NCBI GenBank assembly: GCA_964019335.1 | Contig: OZ025670.1 | Location: forward strand, 372,001-436,000 | From: Diplonema japonicum | Lineage: Eukaryota > Euglenozoa > Diplonemea > Diplonemida > Diplonemidae | Direction of reading: 5' to 3' | Length of the DNA stretch: 64,000 nt | Shown here: positions 19,751 through 30,613 of the stretch, piece after piece | How positions within the stretch are numbered: the stretch's first letter is position 1 | Layout of the letters: every line of letters starts with the position of its first letter | Notes under the pieces: model-generated | Database searches by the model: none | Told to the model about the DNA's origin: nothing | The model's input: only the letters and a program-made list of their open reading frames with translations | Translations under genes and position numbers: made by a program

Positions 19751-20828
19751 ATGTCGCCAACATCATCGCAATCGTCGTCTTCGGTATGTGGAGGGAGGGG
19801 AGGACACGTTCTTCAAAAAAAGAAAAAAACCAAAAAAAAAAAAAAAAAAACAGACGGCTTTCGGTAGGTTTGCAGGTGCGGGGTGCGCAGGTGTGGCGGA
19901 GCTGATGATCTTCCACCCTGTAGACACTGTGGCAAAGAGGGTATTCCCTTTCTTTTTTCCTAAACAAACACAACACAGCTTATGAACAACAAGGAGAAGC
20001 TCACGTCGAGCAACGCACGAACAGTTCTGTTCCAAGAGCACGCAGAGTCCAGCTTCGGCAAGAAGTACGGGTCGCTGTTCCCTGGGATCGGCTACGGTGC
20101 CATCTACAAGATCTGCCAGAGGGTGTACAAGTTCGGTGGGCAGCCGTACGTGAAGGAGTTCATGTCTACGAAATTCGGGTCTAAGGAGGAGACAAAGTTC
20201 CAGAACTTCATGTTGAACGGTCTCAGCGGGAGTGTGATGGGTGCCGGTGAGGTTGTGCTTCTCCCCTTCGATGTGATGAAGATCAAGGCGCAAACCAACC
20301 CTGAATTCAGGAAGATGGGCATGGGGCAGGTCATGAGGCAGGAGGGGATGGCGCTCTACAGCGGATGGCAGGTTTGGAAAAAAGAAAAAAGAAAAAAAAA
20401 AAAAAGAAAAAAAAAAAAAAAACAGTGGACCATGGCCCGTAACGTCCCGGGGTCCTTCGCGCTCTTCGGTGGTAACGCCCTCGCCAGGGAGTTCATGGGG
20501 ATCAAAGACCCTAAGTCCGCCTCGTTCCTTCAGACCTCCCTCTCTTCCATGGCTGGGTCCGTTTCCTCTATCATTGTCGCGTGTCCTCTGGACGTGGTCA
20601 AGACCCGTATCCAGTCTGGCTCGTACGGGAACGTGGGCGGCGTTGCCATCATTACGAAGATTGTGAAAGAGGAGGGCATGGGCTCCTTCTTTAAGGGGTG
20701 GCTGCCTAAGGTATTTTTTTTGGGGGGAAAAAAAAAAAAAAAAAAAAAAAAAACAGACGGTGACCGTGGGCCCCAAGTTGGTGTTCTCGTTCACGGTGGC
20801 CCAGTACCTCATGGCCATGTGGTCGTAG
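19751..20828 (+). CDS. GGC1: Mitochondrial GTP/GDP carrier (SLC25 family)
   Basis: Five exons, 19751-19783, 19854-19940, 19979-20371, 20426-20710 and 20757-20828, encode 289 residues. All three mitochondrial-carrier signatures are visible: HPVDTVAKR, LPFDVMKIKAQ and CPLDVVKTRIQ. The context of the first (AELMIFHPVDTVAKRLMNN) together with FPGIGYGAIYKICQRVYKFG and NVPGSFALFGGNALA follows yeast GGC1 closely, so the subfamily is clear. It exchanges GTP for GDP across the mitochondrial inner membrane and is linked in yeast to iron balance. The four introns (38-70 bp) are mostly poly(A) with CAG or CACAG ends. The first exon is only 11 codons. Continuous frames through the introns would insert long lysine runs, so the splicing is well supported. 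Confidence 0.94.
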
Positions 20829-21326
20829 GCCTTTTTTTATTATTTATTTTTTTTTTCTCTCTCTAAAGAAGAAGAAAAGAAATTTGGAGTGAACAGGGGT
20901 GAAATTATCCTTGTTTGCTTTTTTTAGGAGGCTTTTTTTTTTTTTTTTTTTTTCCGGTTCTCCTTTAATTTTCTTCCCTCCCCTTGTCAGCAGAAGGGAA
21001 AGGCAGAGCAAGCTCCAGTGTGGTCCTTCCTAAGAGGGCACACGCAGTTTACGCCACCTTCTGCATTGCAAGGCTAGGAACTTCTTTTAATTTTTATTTT
21101 TATTTTATTTTGTGTCTCCTGCTTTTTCTTGCTATGGTATCCCCCCCGAGAATGACCACCCTCGGGTATGGAATGGAATTAAAAAAAAAAAAAAAGAGAG
21201 AAGAAAAAAAAAAGAAGTATAGCCTGCTGGTAACTACTTTTTTTTATGTATCTGTGAAAAAGGACGAGCGAGCAAAAAGAAAAAGAAGGCGTTTCTTTTT
21301 TGTGCTTCTAAACTAATAAGGGAAAT

Positions 21327-21382
<56 letters not shown>

Positions 21383-21746
21383 CCTCTTTTTTACCGCATT
21401 GTCAGACAGCCTGCTCATTCCCTTTTTTTTTCTTTCCTTTTCAGTATCATTCCCATTATTTTTTATGGTTTTTTTTTTCTTCTTTTTTTTCAACCCCCTC
21501 CTTTTATACCTCTCGTCACTCCTCTCTGACCCCCACACACTTTTTTTTAAGTTTTTGTTTTTTTTTTTTCCTTTTTCCATCCACCCCCCAAAAAAAAATT
21601 GGGCACCCCCGCAGGGCCTCCCACTGAGTTCATTCTTTTTTTCTTCCTGTCTTCCGCACATCTATTCACAATGGGCAGAAGTCGTCTTCTTTTTTTTTTT
21701 TTTTTCAAGAATAATACACCGGAGGTGAGAGAAGAAAAGAATAAAG
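20829..21746. other. Low-complexity intergenic region
   Basis: No supported gene. Includes a T run of about 49 bases at 21,331-21,379 and T/C tracts up to 21,706. The last tract (21,690-21,706) with CAAG and a purine-rich stretch stands before the next start. Confidence 0.6.
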
Positions 21747-23186
21747 ATGTCGGACCCCTTCGAGGTGCCAGCGTACCAACGACAGGGATTTGTAGAGTCC
21801 CCTGTAGTGTCACCACGTATGGCACAGCAGCCTACAGCGCAGGAGATGAAACTGAAAGAAATCGTCACTGCGTTGAATGAAGTGGCAACAGCCAGGAAGA
21901 ACGAGGCGGAGGCCATCCAGCAGCAACTCGACAAGCTTGCGCAGGACTACGAGCGCATGAGGCAGGACAATGAAGGGCTTAGAGCACAGCTTGTCCCAAC
22001 CGCCGTAGCCACCTCTTCGTCCACGTCCACAGCTGCCCACGAGCTCAACAGAGCACTTCAGGAGAACGATGTGCTCAGAGCACGCGTCGCAGATCTCGAA
22101 GCCCAGCAGTACTTGCAACAGCAACAGCTCCAGCAAGCTCTGCAATCCCAGCATATGTCATCTGTCGCCCCTGCCTCCATACCTTCCCTTCCTGCTTCTC
22201 AACCTGCTCCGACATCAGCCCCGCCTGTCGTGCATTCCACATCAACACTGCCAATAACAACAGTGCCCCCTTTAAACCGTATGAAGGGTGCTCTTGGCGG
22301 TGTTGTTGTGAACATCTTGTTGCTCTGCATCGCTGCCATGTACCTCAGCAGCGGGACCGCTGAAGGTGCAAGAATGCCTGTCGCCTTGGCTGTGAAGGGC
22401 GGCCTGTCGCACGTCGTAGAGCACGCTGTGGCTGTGGAGGACGTGCTGTTGAACGTGACGACAGAGCACTTCAACGAGAACATAGAAGGCGGGCCTGTCA
22501 CCCTGCTTGGCAACTTGGTGGAGCAAGGCTACACAGTGAACCCCCCAAAGTCATGGAGAGTGATGGTGGCTGTCGCACAAGGATTGGACCCCGACTTGGA
22601 CATAGCAAGGACGCGGGGGTCTGCAAAGGCTCTGGTGCAGGGGACGTGCTGGGAGTGCATGGAGACGATCGAAGCAGGGTCATTCACCACCATGTTCGTG
22701 GTGCTGCTGGTCACGGAGCTCATCCTCATCGTCACAGCGATTTTCTTGAAGCCGTCTGTGTTGAAGGCTCCTGTGGAAGTGAAATTGCAGGAAGAAGCCC
22801 TCCCTGCGATAATGCTCCCGAAAGGTGTCTCTGTGCACAGGACATGGGTGAGTCCTGAGGATGCTAACTGCAGAGAGGTGACGCTGCAGTTCGTAGCGGA
22901 GACAGCACTGACCTCGATAGTCGGGAAAGATCTGGAGCTTTGCACGTTTACTGTGAACACTGCGAACGGCCGTGTGGCAGGTTTAAGTGTGGATAAGAAG
23001 CGCATTGTGAACCCTGCTAGCTGTCAATCACTGAACGGCCGCCCTGTCCTCTGGCTTGTGAACAACGCCCCGCCAGTCCTGAGCGAGGTCAACACATGCC
23101 CTGCTGTCGAGTACACCCCAGCCTCCCTCGCCACTTACCAGGCAACGCGTTCCGACCTTGACTCCGCCTCTGCGGGTTTGTTTTAG
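21747..23186 (+). CDS. Coiled-coil protein with two membrane segments, unknown function
   Basis: 479 residues in one exon. The N-terminus has a heptad-rich coiled coil (about 30-75 and 95-145, with LQQQQLQQALQSQ). A Pro/Ser/Thr linker follows, then hydrophobic segments at about 181-200 and 313-335. The stretch between them (about 200-312) would be on one side of the membrane and contains a CWEC motif. The C-terminal 145 residues are soluble and beta-like with scattered cysteines. No family recognised. The layout (cytosolic coil, two TM segments, folded tail) would suit an organelle-membrane tether, which is only a guess. GC-rich coding composition and normal codon use support a real gene. Confidence 0.82.
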   Translation: MSDPFEVPAYQRQGFVESPVVSPRMAQQPTAQEMKLKEIVTALNEVATARKNEAEAIQQQLDKLAQDYERMRQDNEGLRAQLVPTAVATSSSTSTAAHELNRALQENDVLRARVADLEAQQYLQQQQLQQALQSQHMSSVAPASIPSLPASQPAPTSAPPVVHSTSTLPITTVPPLNRMKGALGGVVVNILLLCIAAMYLSSGTAEGARMPVALAVKGGLSHVVEHAVAVEDVLLNVTTEHFNENIEGGPVTLLGNLVEQGYTVNPPKSWRVMVAVAQGLDPDLDIARTRGSAKALVQGTCWECMETIEAGSFTTMFVVLLVTELILIVTAIFLKPSVLKAPVEVKLQEEALPAIMLPKGVSVHRTWVSPEDANCREVTLQFVAETALTSIVGKDLELCTFTVNTANGRVAGLSVDKKRIVNPASCQSLNGRPVLWLVNNAPPVLSEVNTCPAVEYTPASLATYQATRSDLDSASAGLF

Positions 23187-23355
23187 CTCTAACCAGATTT
23201 TTTTTTTTTTGTTCTTCTTTCTTACCTGTTGTACAAAACCCCCTCCCCTGTTTCGCACGGTTTCAGATGCATCATCGCATACTGGTTGTACTGTTGATAA
23301 TTATATATATTCCTCCTTTTTCTCGGCACATGCCGTGATATCATACAAGGTGGCA

Positions 23356-25339
23356 ATGGATGGCCACGAGCCTGTGCTCGGAATCGACCTCGGCACGACC
23401 AACTCATGTGTAGGGGTGTGGGACTGGAAGCAGGAAACCGTGCGCATCATATCCACAGACGAGGGCGACCGCACGATCCCCTCCATCGTGTGCTTTAACA
23501 AAGGTGATGTGCTGGTGGGCGCAGCTGCGAAGAGGAAACTAACATCGGCACCGAAGACGACAATCTACAACTCCAAGAGGGTGATCGGCAGGCCGTTTGG
23601 GAAGCTAAGGCAGTGCGACCTAGACAGATGGACATTCGACGTAGTCAGCGAGGATGGTAGACCACGGTATAAGGTACTTGTAGAAGGGGAGGAAAAGTTA
23701 ATATCACCGGAAGAAGTGGGAGCTCTAGTATTAGCACATTTGAAAGAACTAGCCGAGAAGACCATCGGGGAGGAGGTGACTAAGGTGGTAGTGACAGTCC
23801 CTGCCTACTTTACAGAACCTCAGAGAAGGGCTACTAGGGACGCAGGGCTTCTCGCAGGGCTTGATGTAATCCGGATACTCCCAGAACCCACTGCCGCAGC
23901 CCTTGCGTTTGGGTTAGACCGCAAAGCACCGCAAGTCACCGAAGGTGGGGAAGCGTTTGTACTCGTCTTCGACATGGGCGGCGGTACCTTCGATGTCTCG
24001 ATCCTCGCGCTCGACGGCCGCGGCTCCTTCGTCACAAAGGCAGTGACGGGTGACTTCCATCTTGGTGGTGAGGACTTCGACGATCTGCTTGTCGAGTGGG
24101 CCATTGCACACCCTATGGTCAAACAGCACATAAGCACCGTGACACCGAAGTTCCGCCAGAAGCTCCGTAAAATCTGCGAAGCTGCGAAACGAGATCTTTC
24201 AAACAGCGACGAGACGTGCATCGAAATCGAGGTCTGCGGAGAGGAAGCCGCCCTTGAACTGACACGGGACACCTTCAACTCCCTGTGCAGCGAGCTGTTT
24301 GACAACGCTATGGGCGAGGTGCTGGACGCTCTGGACCTTGCTGGCATCGGGGAGGCAGATATCTCGAACATCGTGCTGGTGGGGGGCTCAACACGCATCC
24401 CGCGTTTGCAAGAGATGCTGAAGCAAAAGTTCACCGGAAAGAGGCTGTGGTGCGGGATGAATCCGGATGAGGCAGTGGCATGGGGCGCCACGGCACTGGC
24501 GGCAGCTACAATCTCAGGGAGGAAACAGACGTCCGGTGCCACTGCACCAGCACAGTCTGCGGGGGCCGCGATCCCGTTAAGGAACCTGGTATGCGACGCA
24601 ACCCTCCGTCCACACCCACACCCAGACCCTCACATCAATCACCCCTATCACATTGGGGATAGAACTCAGCGATGGTACTATGGACGTCCTTATCCCGAAG
24701 GGCACCAAGGTATGCGTTGCTATCCGGTGGGTGGTGAAACCCACTCCGTTTAACAGATACCGTCATCCCGTTCTGACGACTACACGACTGCGATAGCGAG
24801 CCAGAGGTCGGTTGTCATCCAGGTATGACAACAAAAGGGAAAGCGATGTCACAACGAATCAGGTGTTCGAGGGAGAATGTACCACCCGTGCGAAGGATAA
24901 TTATATGTTGGGCAAGTTTTCGCTTCCCGTGGAGGATGCTGCAGCAGGGGTGCCAATGATAAAGGTGACATTCGAGATCACGGTATGGTGTTGAAGGCGT
25001 TTTAGGTGAACACACACAATGCAGGCGGACGGGCTGTTCCTAGTGACCGCAAGGGACACCAAGAACAAAAAGGAGATCACGGTGAAATTAGAAAACTCCA
25101 ATCTTACGGGAGACGAGAAAAACCAAATCGTAGCTGCTGTCGGAACCGAGCGAGGGAGGCTTCGTGCGTTCATTTCTCATGTCTACGGGAAGGCCAGTGC
25201 CGCCGATCACCAGGAGCTGATGACGGCTTGCAGCAAGCTGCTCGAGTGGCTTCATTCGTACCCAGAAGCCTCAAAGACAGAGATCACAACTAACCATAAT
25301 AGACTAGAAGAGCTTACAAAGGCTGCCGGCTTGACATAG
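23356..25339 (+). CDS. Hsp70 family chaperone
   Basis: Five exons (23356-24588, 24626-24709, 24757-24822, 24863-24982 and 25025-25339) give 605 residues. The ATPase domain shows GIDLGTTNS (about 9-17), a PAYFTEPQRRATRDAG block, DMGGGTFDVSIL and VLVGGSTRIP. The spliced second half gives LTLTSITPITLGIEL, VVIQVFEGE, NYMLGKFSLP and VTFEITADGLFLVTA, the substrate-binding domain. The lid is short and there is no EEVD tail, ER-retention signal or clear targeting peptide, so it is a divergent, probably cytosolic member. An N-terminal extension to 23,158 is possible but lacks an ATG. The four introns (37-47 bp) are confined to the last third. ATP-dependent folding is the expected role. Confidence 0.92.
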
Positions 25340-25345
25340 ACACTT

Positions 25346-25391
25346 TCTTTTCCCCCTCTTTTCCCCCCCCTCCCCCACCCCTTCTAAACAG
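25346..25391 (+). promoter_or_regulatory. Pyrimidine tract and AG acceptor
   Basis: Almost pure C/T for 40 bases, then TAAACAG ending at 25,391. It lies only 7 bp after the Hsp70 stop and 35 bp before the next ATG, so upstream 3' end formation and downstream trans-splicing would share this spacer. Inferred function. Confidence 0.55.
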
Positions 25392-25426
25392 AAAAGGTTT
25401 TAAAAAAGGAAAAGATAAAATTACAC

Positions 25427-26308
25427 ATGGCCTGTGTGAGGTATGGCGGATGCGTGCTGGAGATGGACGGAGGTGAGATACATGATGCGGGACCACGAAA
25501 GACGGAGGTAAGTACAATGGAAGAACCGCAGCAGCCTGGCAAGCTGTTCATATTGAGCGGAAGCGGAGGGGAGACACACTTTGCCAAGGAGAAGGGCAAG
25601 GATCTGTTTGGGTTCCGGCACAGCTTGAACGCGAAACCGTGCCTCCGGCTGCGGCACAAAACATGGGACAGAGCCAAGACTCTACAAGGGGGGTCGAAGA
25701 TACCCCCTTGTCCGTGGTTCACACGGCACATACCCATCCTGCAACGTGTGGAGGACAGCTTGTACCCGTCATTGTTGGAGATAGAAACACCGGTAGCAAA
25801 GCAACACGCAGCGTCCCCTCTCGCCTCTTTAGATGGTACGATGCCGTTGTTGAAAAAGATGTCCACACCAGACTTCGAACTGGATTCGTGGACGTACGAT
25901 AATTTTGATGGTTTTGGCATACCCATACATAACGCGAACCGGAACCGGTTATACATGGCAAGGGAGTTACCAAGAGGGACTCCTGTGCAGCATCCACACT
26001 ATCAACGTTTGATGAGGCTTCCTAGGAAACGTGGTGCGATGTCCCCGGCGCGTTCTCCGAACGCTGATTTTCTCCTCACGGCGTCGGTTCGCTATCGGTC
26101 GGCTGAGAACCCGTACTTCGCGCGGGCGAAGCCGGGGTGGAGGGGGAAAGGGAAACACATCCACCCGCAGCATTCCAAGGTCTCGCTTTCGTATTTCAAC
26201 GAAGAGCACGGCAGACACCCTCGTGAACGTCTTACCACCGACCAAGATATCCGCAGCTCTGCAGCGTACATCCCATCAAACACAAGCTTCGGCGAGTTTG
26301 ACACGTGA
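25427..26308 (+). CDS. Hypothetical protein, no recognised domain
   Basis: 293 residues in one exon, in frame from the first ATG after a good acceptor. The sequence is basic with dispersed aromatic residues (for example SWTYDNFDGFGIP at about 152-164) and a C-terminus rich in Arg, Ser and Pro. There are no membrane segments and no repeats. A second ATG at 25,517 with an upstream GTAAG-like context is an alternative start. Composition and codon use match flanking genes. Its role is unknown. Confidence 0.7.
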   Translation: MACVRYGGCVLEMDGGEIHDAGPRKTEVSTMEEPQQPGKLFILSGSGGETHFAKEKGKDLFGFRHSLNAKPCLRLRHKTWDRAKTLQGGSKIPPCPWFTRHIPILQRVEDSLYPSLLEIETPVAKQHAASPLASLDGTMPLLKKMSTPDFELDSWTYDNFDGFGIPIHNANRNRLYMARELPRGTPVQHPHYQRLMRLPRKRGAMSPARSPNADFLLTASVRYRSAENPYFARAKPGWRGKGKHIHPQHSKVSLSYFNEEHGRHPRERLTTDQDIRSSAAYIPSNTSFGEFDT

Positions 26309-26359
26309 CCACCCCTGAGTTCCCTCGGGGAAGCAAGTATAGATTTTAAATCTACGAAT

Positions 26360-26392
26360 TCTTTTTTTTCTTATTTATTTATTTCCCCCCAG
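26360..26392 (+). promoter_or_regulatory. Pyrimidine tract and AG acceptor
   Basis: TTCTTTTTTTTCTTATTTAT continuing into C7AG ends at 26,392. The first in-frame ATG of the next gene is at 26,481. Inferred trans-splice acceptor. Confidence 0.5.
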
Positions 26393-26480
26393 CCCATTGT
26401 ACTATTTATCATTCAACACCATCACAGCGTCGTTCCCCCTCACCTTCTCCCAAGGGGGTGGCATATCGGGAGGGTCGTGG

Positions 26481-29050
26481 ATGAGTCGGGATGACGGGGC
26501 ACCGCTCACCCGGCTGGCATCCTCCCCTCGGTCGTCTGACGTTGTAGCTCATGCGATGAAGGTGATATGTGGGGAAGCTGATGGGGTGTACCCTGCAAGG
26601 ACGCCTGGTAGTGTGTGTTTGACTCCGTTTAATGCACCTGCACTCTCTCTCGGCTCGACTCCTCCTTTCAAAACGCTGCCCTCTTCTTCTTCCTCGGGAC
26701 AAAAAGTTCTTAGCCCGCCGTCATTTGTTTCACCATCGAACCACAACACGCGGAGTCTCGGCGGAACACCTAACTCCCTGTCATCTCTCACCTCGCCTTC
26801 TGGGGTCACCATGCTTCCAAGGACTCCTCTCAACAACTCCCTCATTGACCCCATACCACGTGCGCCCTCGATGCCCAGCACAGCCCCTTACCTATCCCTC
26901 ATGCCTTCGTCTTTCCGTAGTGAATCTAAGCCTGTCATCAGTCTTGGCGGAAGCCCTCTTGAGAAACCCAAGGACGATGACAGGCTCATCCACATCTGCA
27001 CACCACAGGTCACCACCCACCGGCTGTGCGACTATAAGACTGTGTGGGACTTGAAAAAGTCTCTGCAGTGCTTCCTAAACGTGCTGACCCACAGGCAAGA
27101 AATCCTCCTCGACGGGAGGATCCTTACAGATTCGGAAGAACTGGCCCTGATATATCCCGTTACTGGGGAGCTGTGGCTCTCCATGAAGGAGGTTCCTAGA
27201 TTGCCTATTTCCGTGACGCCGGTTCTGCAACCGAGCACACCGCAGAGGGGGTTTTCCTTCTCCTTGAATGACCCCTTAGGTGTGGGCTTCAAGAGAAGCC
27301 TCACTGAGGGGTCTCTTGGGCCTGACAGGATCATCGACGACAGGAAACCGCCGGAAGTTCCTGTGGATAAATACAAGCAGCCCGAGAAGCAGTTTCTGGG
27401 CGAAAGAGAAATCAAGCAACGGCCGCACTCCGGCAGCATGAGCACAGATCCCGACAGGAGAAGGAGGCCCTCTGGGACCTCGACACCCTCTTGCATGCAC
27501 ACGATACCCTCCGCTACGTGGGTACCGTCCGTCATCACGCTGGGCACATCTGAGGGTCTGAACTCAAACTGCAGCTACTCGACATCTTCAACACCAGCAC
27601 TTACGCCAGTCTTAAATGAGTTGGTTGTGAGCAGTGTACATGTGACCCTGGGGCCAGGGTGCAGGCACACAGGCAGGAACAGGGGCCAATCTAAGGTCGC
27701 CATCGGACCTGCGGAGTCTTTCTCAGCCACGCCGCAATCGTCGCCTTCGTCCATCGCGAAGCGGCTGCCGCACCATGATATCAGCGACATTAATGAGGTT
27801 TCTGCTTCGGAGTCGCCGCTTATCAGTCCCATGGCGACGAGCCCTGAGCTGCCCCCGCAGCCCACGCCGCCTCCCACCGCCCCTTCAGCCCCTGTCGCCA
27901 CTGTCGGCTTTGATGACGACATGCCCTACCCAGACGTAGACATGGGGAAGCTAGCCAACGCATGGCACAGCATACGGTCCTCGTCACACTCGTGGCCGTC
28001 GGTGGTGTACGCCGTGTCGCGGTATGACGAGACGACGGTGTACTGCACAGTGGGGAAGAAGGGCCTCACAGTGTATAACGTGAAGACGGGCACGCACCAT
28101 GTGGTGCCCGTGCAGGCAGAAAGCGTGCGGAAACTAGAAGCCTGTGAAGAATGCCTAATCGTCAGCAAGAACGACGGACTAAACTGCTGGGACATGAGGG
28201 AGGAGAAGATGGTGTGGACGGACAGCGAAGCATGCGACGTTGTAGAAACAGGCGGCGGGCTGATGGCAGTAGGCGGAACAGAAGGCACGCTGTGGCTGTG
28301 CGGGGTACGAGAGTACAAGAACAGGATTCAACTCTTCGACAAGCGTGCTGTGAGCCCATGGCGCTTTGTGAACGTTGACATCGCACATGTGACCGCAGTG
28401 ACAGAGTCGAACGAGCTGTTCATATGGTGCACCAGACGGACTGCGGAGAGATCCTCAGGTACCTTAGTAGGGTACCGTCCCTTGAAGACGGAGACCAAAG
28501 GGCTGCTTGAAGGTAACCTTAGGAAAATCCTAATGTCAAGTGGTATGGAGTTCGAGAAACAGATTGTCAGGACACACCACAGGAACCATATGCACGCAGC
28601 ATGACACAAACAAAGAAGGTGTCAAGAACTTGTTGCTGTGGGACGCCGAAACAGGGATGAACCTTACTGCGTGGCAGCATAACACATATGAGCCGGGAGT
28701 CGACCTGTCGATGGCTGTGTTCGGGGTGAAGAATGACGGTATGTTGTGCTAGATTTGAGATATTTTTTTTTTTCAATACAGTCCTCATTGCGGTGGCCAA
28801 TACCACATACTTGAGATTGATCAGGTATCGGTCAGGGGGCTCCCCTTCTGTTGAGGTAGATTATGTGATACCAAACGGCGCAGGAAAATGTCTTGGCTTG
28901 GTGTGTTTTTTTTTTGGGGGGGGGAAATTTTATTTTATTTTTCAGTCTTTTGGCGGGCCGAGTTGTATCATTGCAATTCACCAGCACACAGTCTTGAGCT
29001 GGCAATGTGTTCCGTATGTTAATAACGGGAGGGGGGGCAAAAAAAAATAA
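26481..29050 (+). CDS. Ubiquitin-like domain plus beta-propeller protein
   Basis: Four exons: 26481-28542, 28616-28738, 28782-28900 and 28946-29050, 802 residues. The first donor is uncertain: 28,543 (GTATGG) is preferred and 28,513 (GTAACC) also keeps frame. A long Ser/Pro/Thr-rich N-terminus precedes a ubiquitin-like module at about 168-240 (TVWDLKKSLQCFL, RQEILLDGRILTDSEEL, then GELWLSM). Another disordered stretch leads to a C-terminal beta-propeller-like region (about 510-800) with weak WD repeats such as GLTVYNVKTGTHH, GLNCWDMREE and NLLLWDAETGM. The final exon ends HQHTVLSWQCVP. The combination suggests a ubiquitin-pathway or scaffold role, but no named family fits. Confidence 0.8.
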
Positions 29051-29136
29051 AACAGGGCGCGACCGCAAATGTCTCAGAAGAAAAAGAAATCTGAGAAATG
29101 TTGTATCATGTGATTTTTTTTTTCTTTTTTTTTTTT

Positions 29137-29809
29137 TACTTAATTCTGTAAAGTTACATGAGGAAATTTATAAAGAGCCATAAAAATCAGAAATCACTTT
29201 ACCGTTCACGAGTAAATGTAAAGTGAAGAATAAAGGTAAAGTAATAGGCCGAATTTGGCTTAAAAAAGTGCCGTAAATGTAAAGTAAAATCTGATTTTTA
29301 CTCTGAGCAATTTTCGGGCTTTTTCGGTATTCGTCTTCATTTTTTGCATCTGGTGGCCGCTAACACCGCCGTAGGTCAGAAGTCAGGACCCTCGGCCAGG
29401 GAGTCAGGTATCTGAGGCAAAAAACAGTCTCTGAACTAAAAGAGGCATAAACACACTTTGCCACGTTTCCGGGCCACCAAGCATTACACCTGAGGCTGGC
29501 AAATGCCGAAAATTACACTGGCCATGCATACAGGCGTTCTTTTGCACAATACCTTGTTGATGAAGGAACCTGCTATTTTGGCTGGAAGTCAGACCTGATC
29601 AAGCCCCCGCACAAAACCAGCAGTTTCTGAAGAGCGATGATCAAGTGCCGACACAAATTACACAAAACCTACAGAATTCTGTCAATTTGACACCGCCTTC
29701 TCAGGCACTTAGGCTTAGTTTTGACATCAGTGTGAACATTTCGCAGAAGTGAACATAAAGGGTTCACAGTGTCCGAAATTTCCTCATTTAACTTTACAAA
29801 AATTAAGTA
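29137..29809. repeat. Inverted-repeat element, long copy
   Basis: The left end TACTTAATTCTGTAAAGTTA (continuing to 29,168) is matched in inverted orientation by 29,777-29,809, giving a terminal inverted repeat of about 32 bp with a few mismatches. It is 673 bp long with no open frame. A T run abuts the left end. The outer parts match 32,611-32,926 almost base for base, which proves it is a repeat family. The inner 357 bp are absent from that copy and include a further small foldback (about 29,179-29,312). MITE-like, non-autonomous. Confidence 0.85.
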
Positions 29810-29820
29810 AAATATCATAT

Positions 29821-29970
29821 TAAATAAAAATCAGCCAGATTTTTACTCGGAATTTTTTTTTTTTCACTCGTTTTTTTTGAATTTCACAAGCGAAGCGAGT
29901 GGAATTCAACTACTCGTGAAAAAAAAAAAAAATTTCCTCGTAAAAATCAGGTAATCTGATTTTTATTTAG
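29821..29970. repeat. Foldback element next to the inverted-repeat element
   Basis: Arms AAATAAAAATCA...TTTTTACTCGG (29,822-29,850) and CCTCGTAAAAATCA...TGATTTTTATTT (29,936-29,968) pair with each other. Inside are nested hairpins TTTTCACTCG / ACTCGTGAAAA and one with AAGCGAAGCGAGT at its centre. A shorter version sits in the same position after the second inverted-repeat copy. Confidence 0.75.
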
Positions 29971-30575
29971 TAAATAGTCATTTTTTCCATTATATTCCCC
30001 GGGGTGGGGTGGGGAGAGAAACAAAAAGTAAAAAAAAAAAAAGAATAATAATTCAATAAAACACAAAAACAAAAAAATAAATAAAAAAATTCTTGCTGTA
30101 CAATTATCAATAACGTTATCTATCTGGAAAAAAAAAAAAAGAAAAAAGAAAAAATTAGGATAAAGTGCTACTTTTAAAATAACGTTGTTGATAAAAAGTT
30201 GCGAGTACACAAAAAAAAAAAAAAATAATAATAATAATAAATCTGTTTTTTGTCTATACCCCATGTTTCCCGATAGGTTTTTTTTTTCTTCTTCTTCTTT
30301 CTTTTTTCTTTTTTTTTTTTTTTTTATCCTTCCTCTTTTTCCTTTGCATCACGAATATACTTTTTTTTTTTTTCTTTTTTTTTTCTTCCTTCTTTTACTT
30401 AAAAGCAAAAAATAGCTACCAACATCCTCGCAACCCGCCGTATATTAATCTTTCTTTGTGTTCTTTTCTCACAGCTAACTCTCTTGCTGATGGGCTCTTC
30501 CCCTCTCCCCTTTTTTTTTCCCTGTTCACTGATGATATATTAATAAACCTCCTTTTGGTGGCAAATAGGCGTTTA

Positions 30576-30613
<38 letters not shown>

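Noticed and set aside
23820-24542. Long minus-strand open frame opposite Hsp70 (and similar frames opposite 6063-8642, 39487-42418 and 53280-55550)
   Set aside because: Antisense shadows of GC-balanced coding exons; the sense frames have clear domains.
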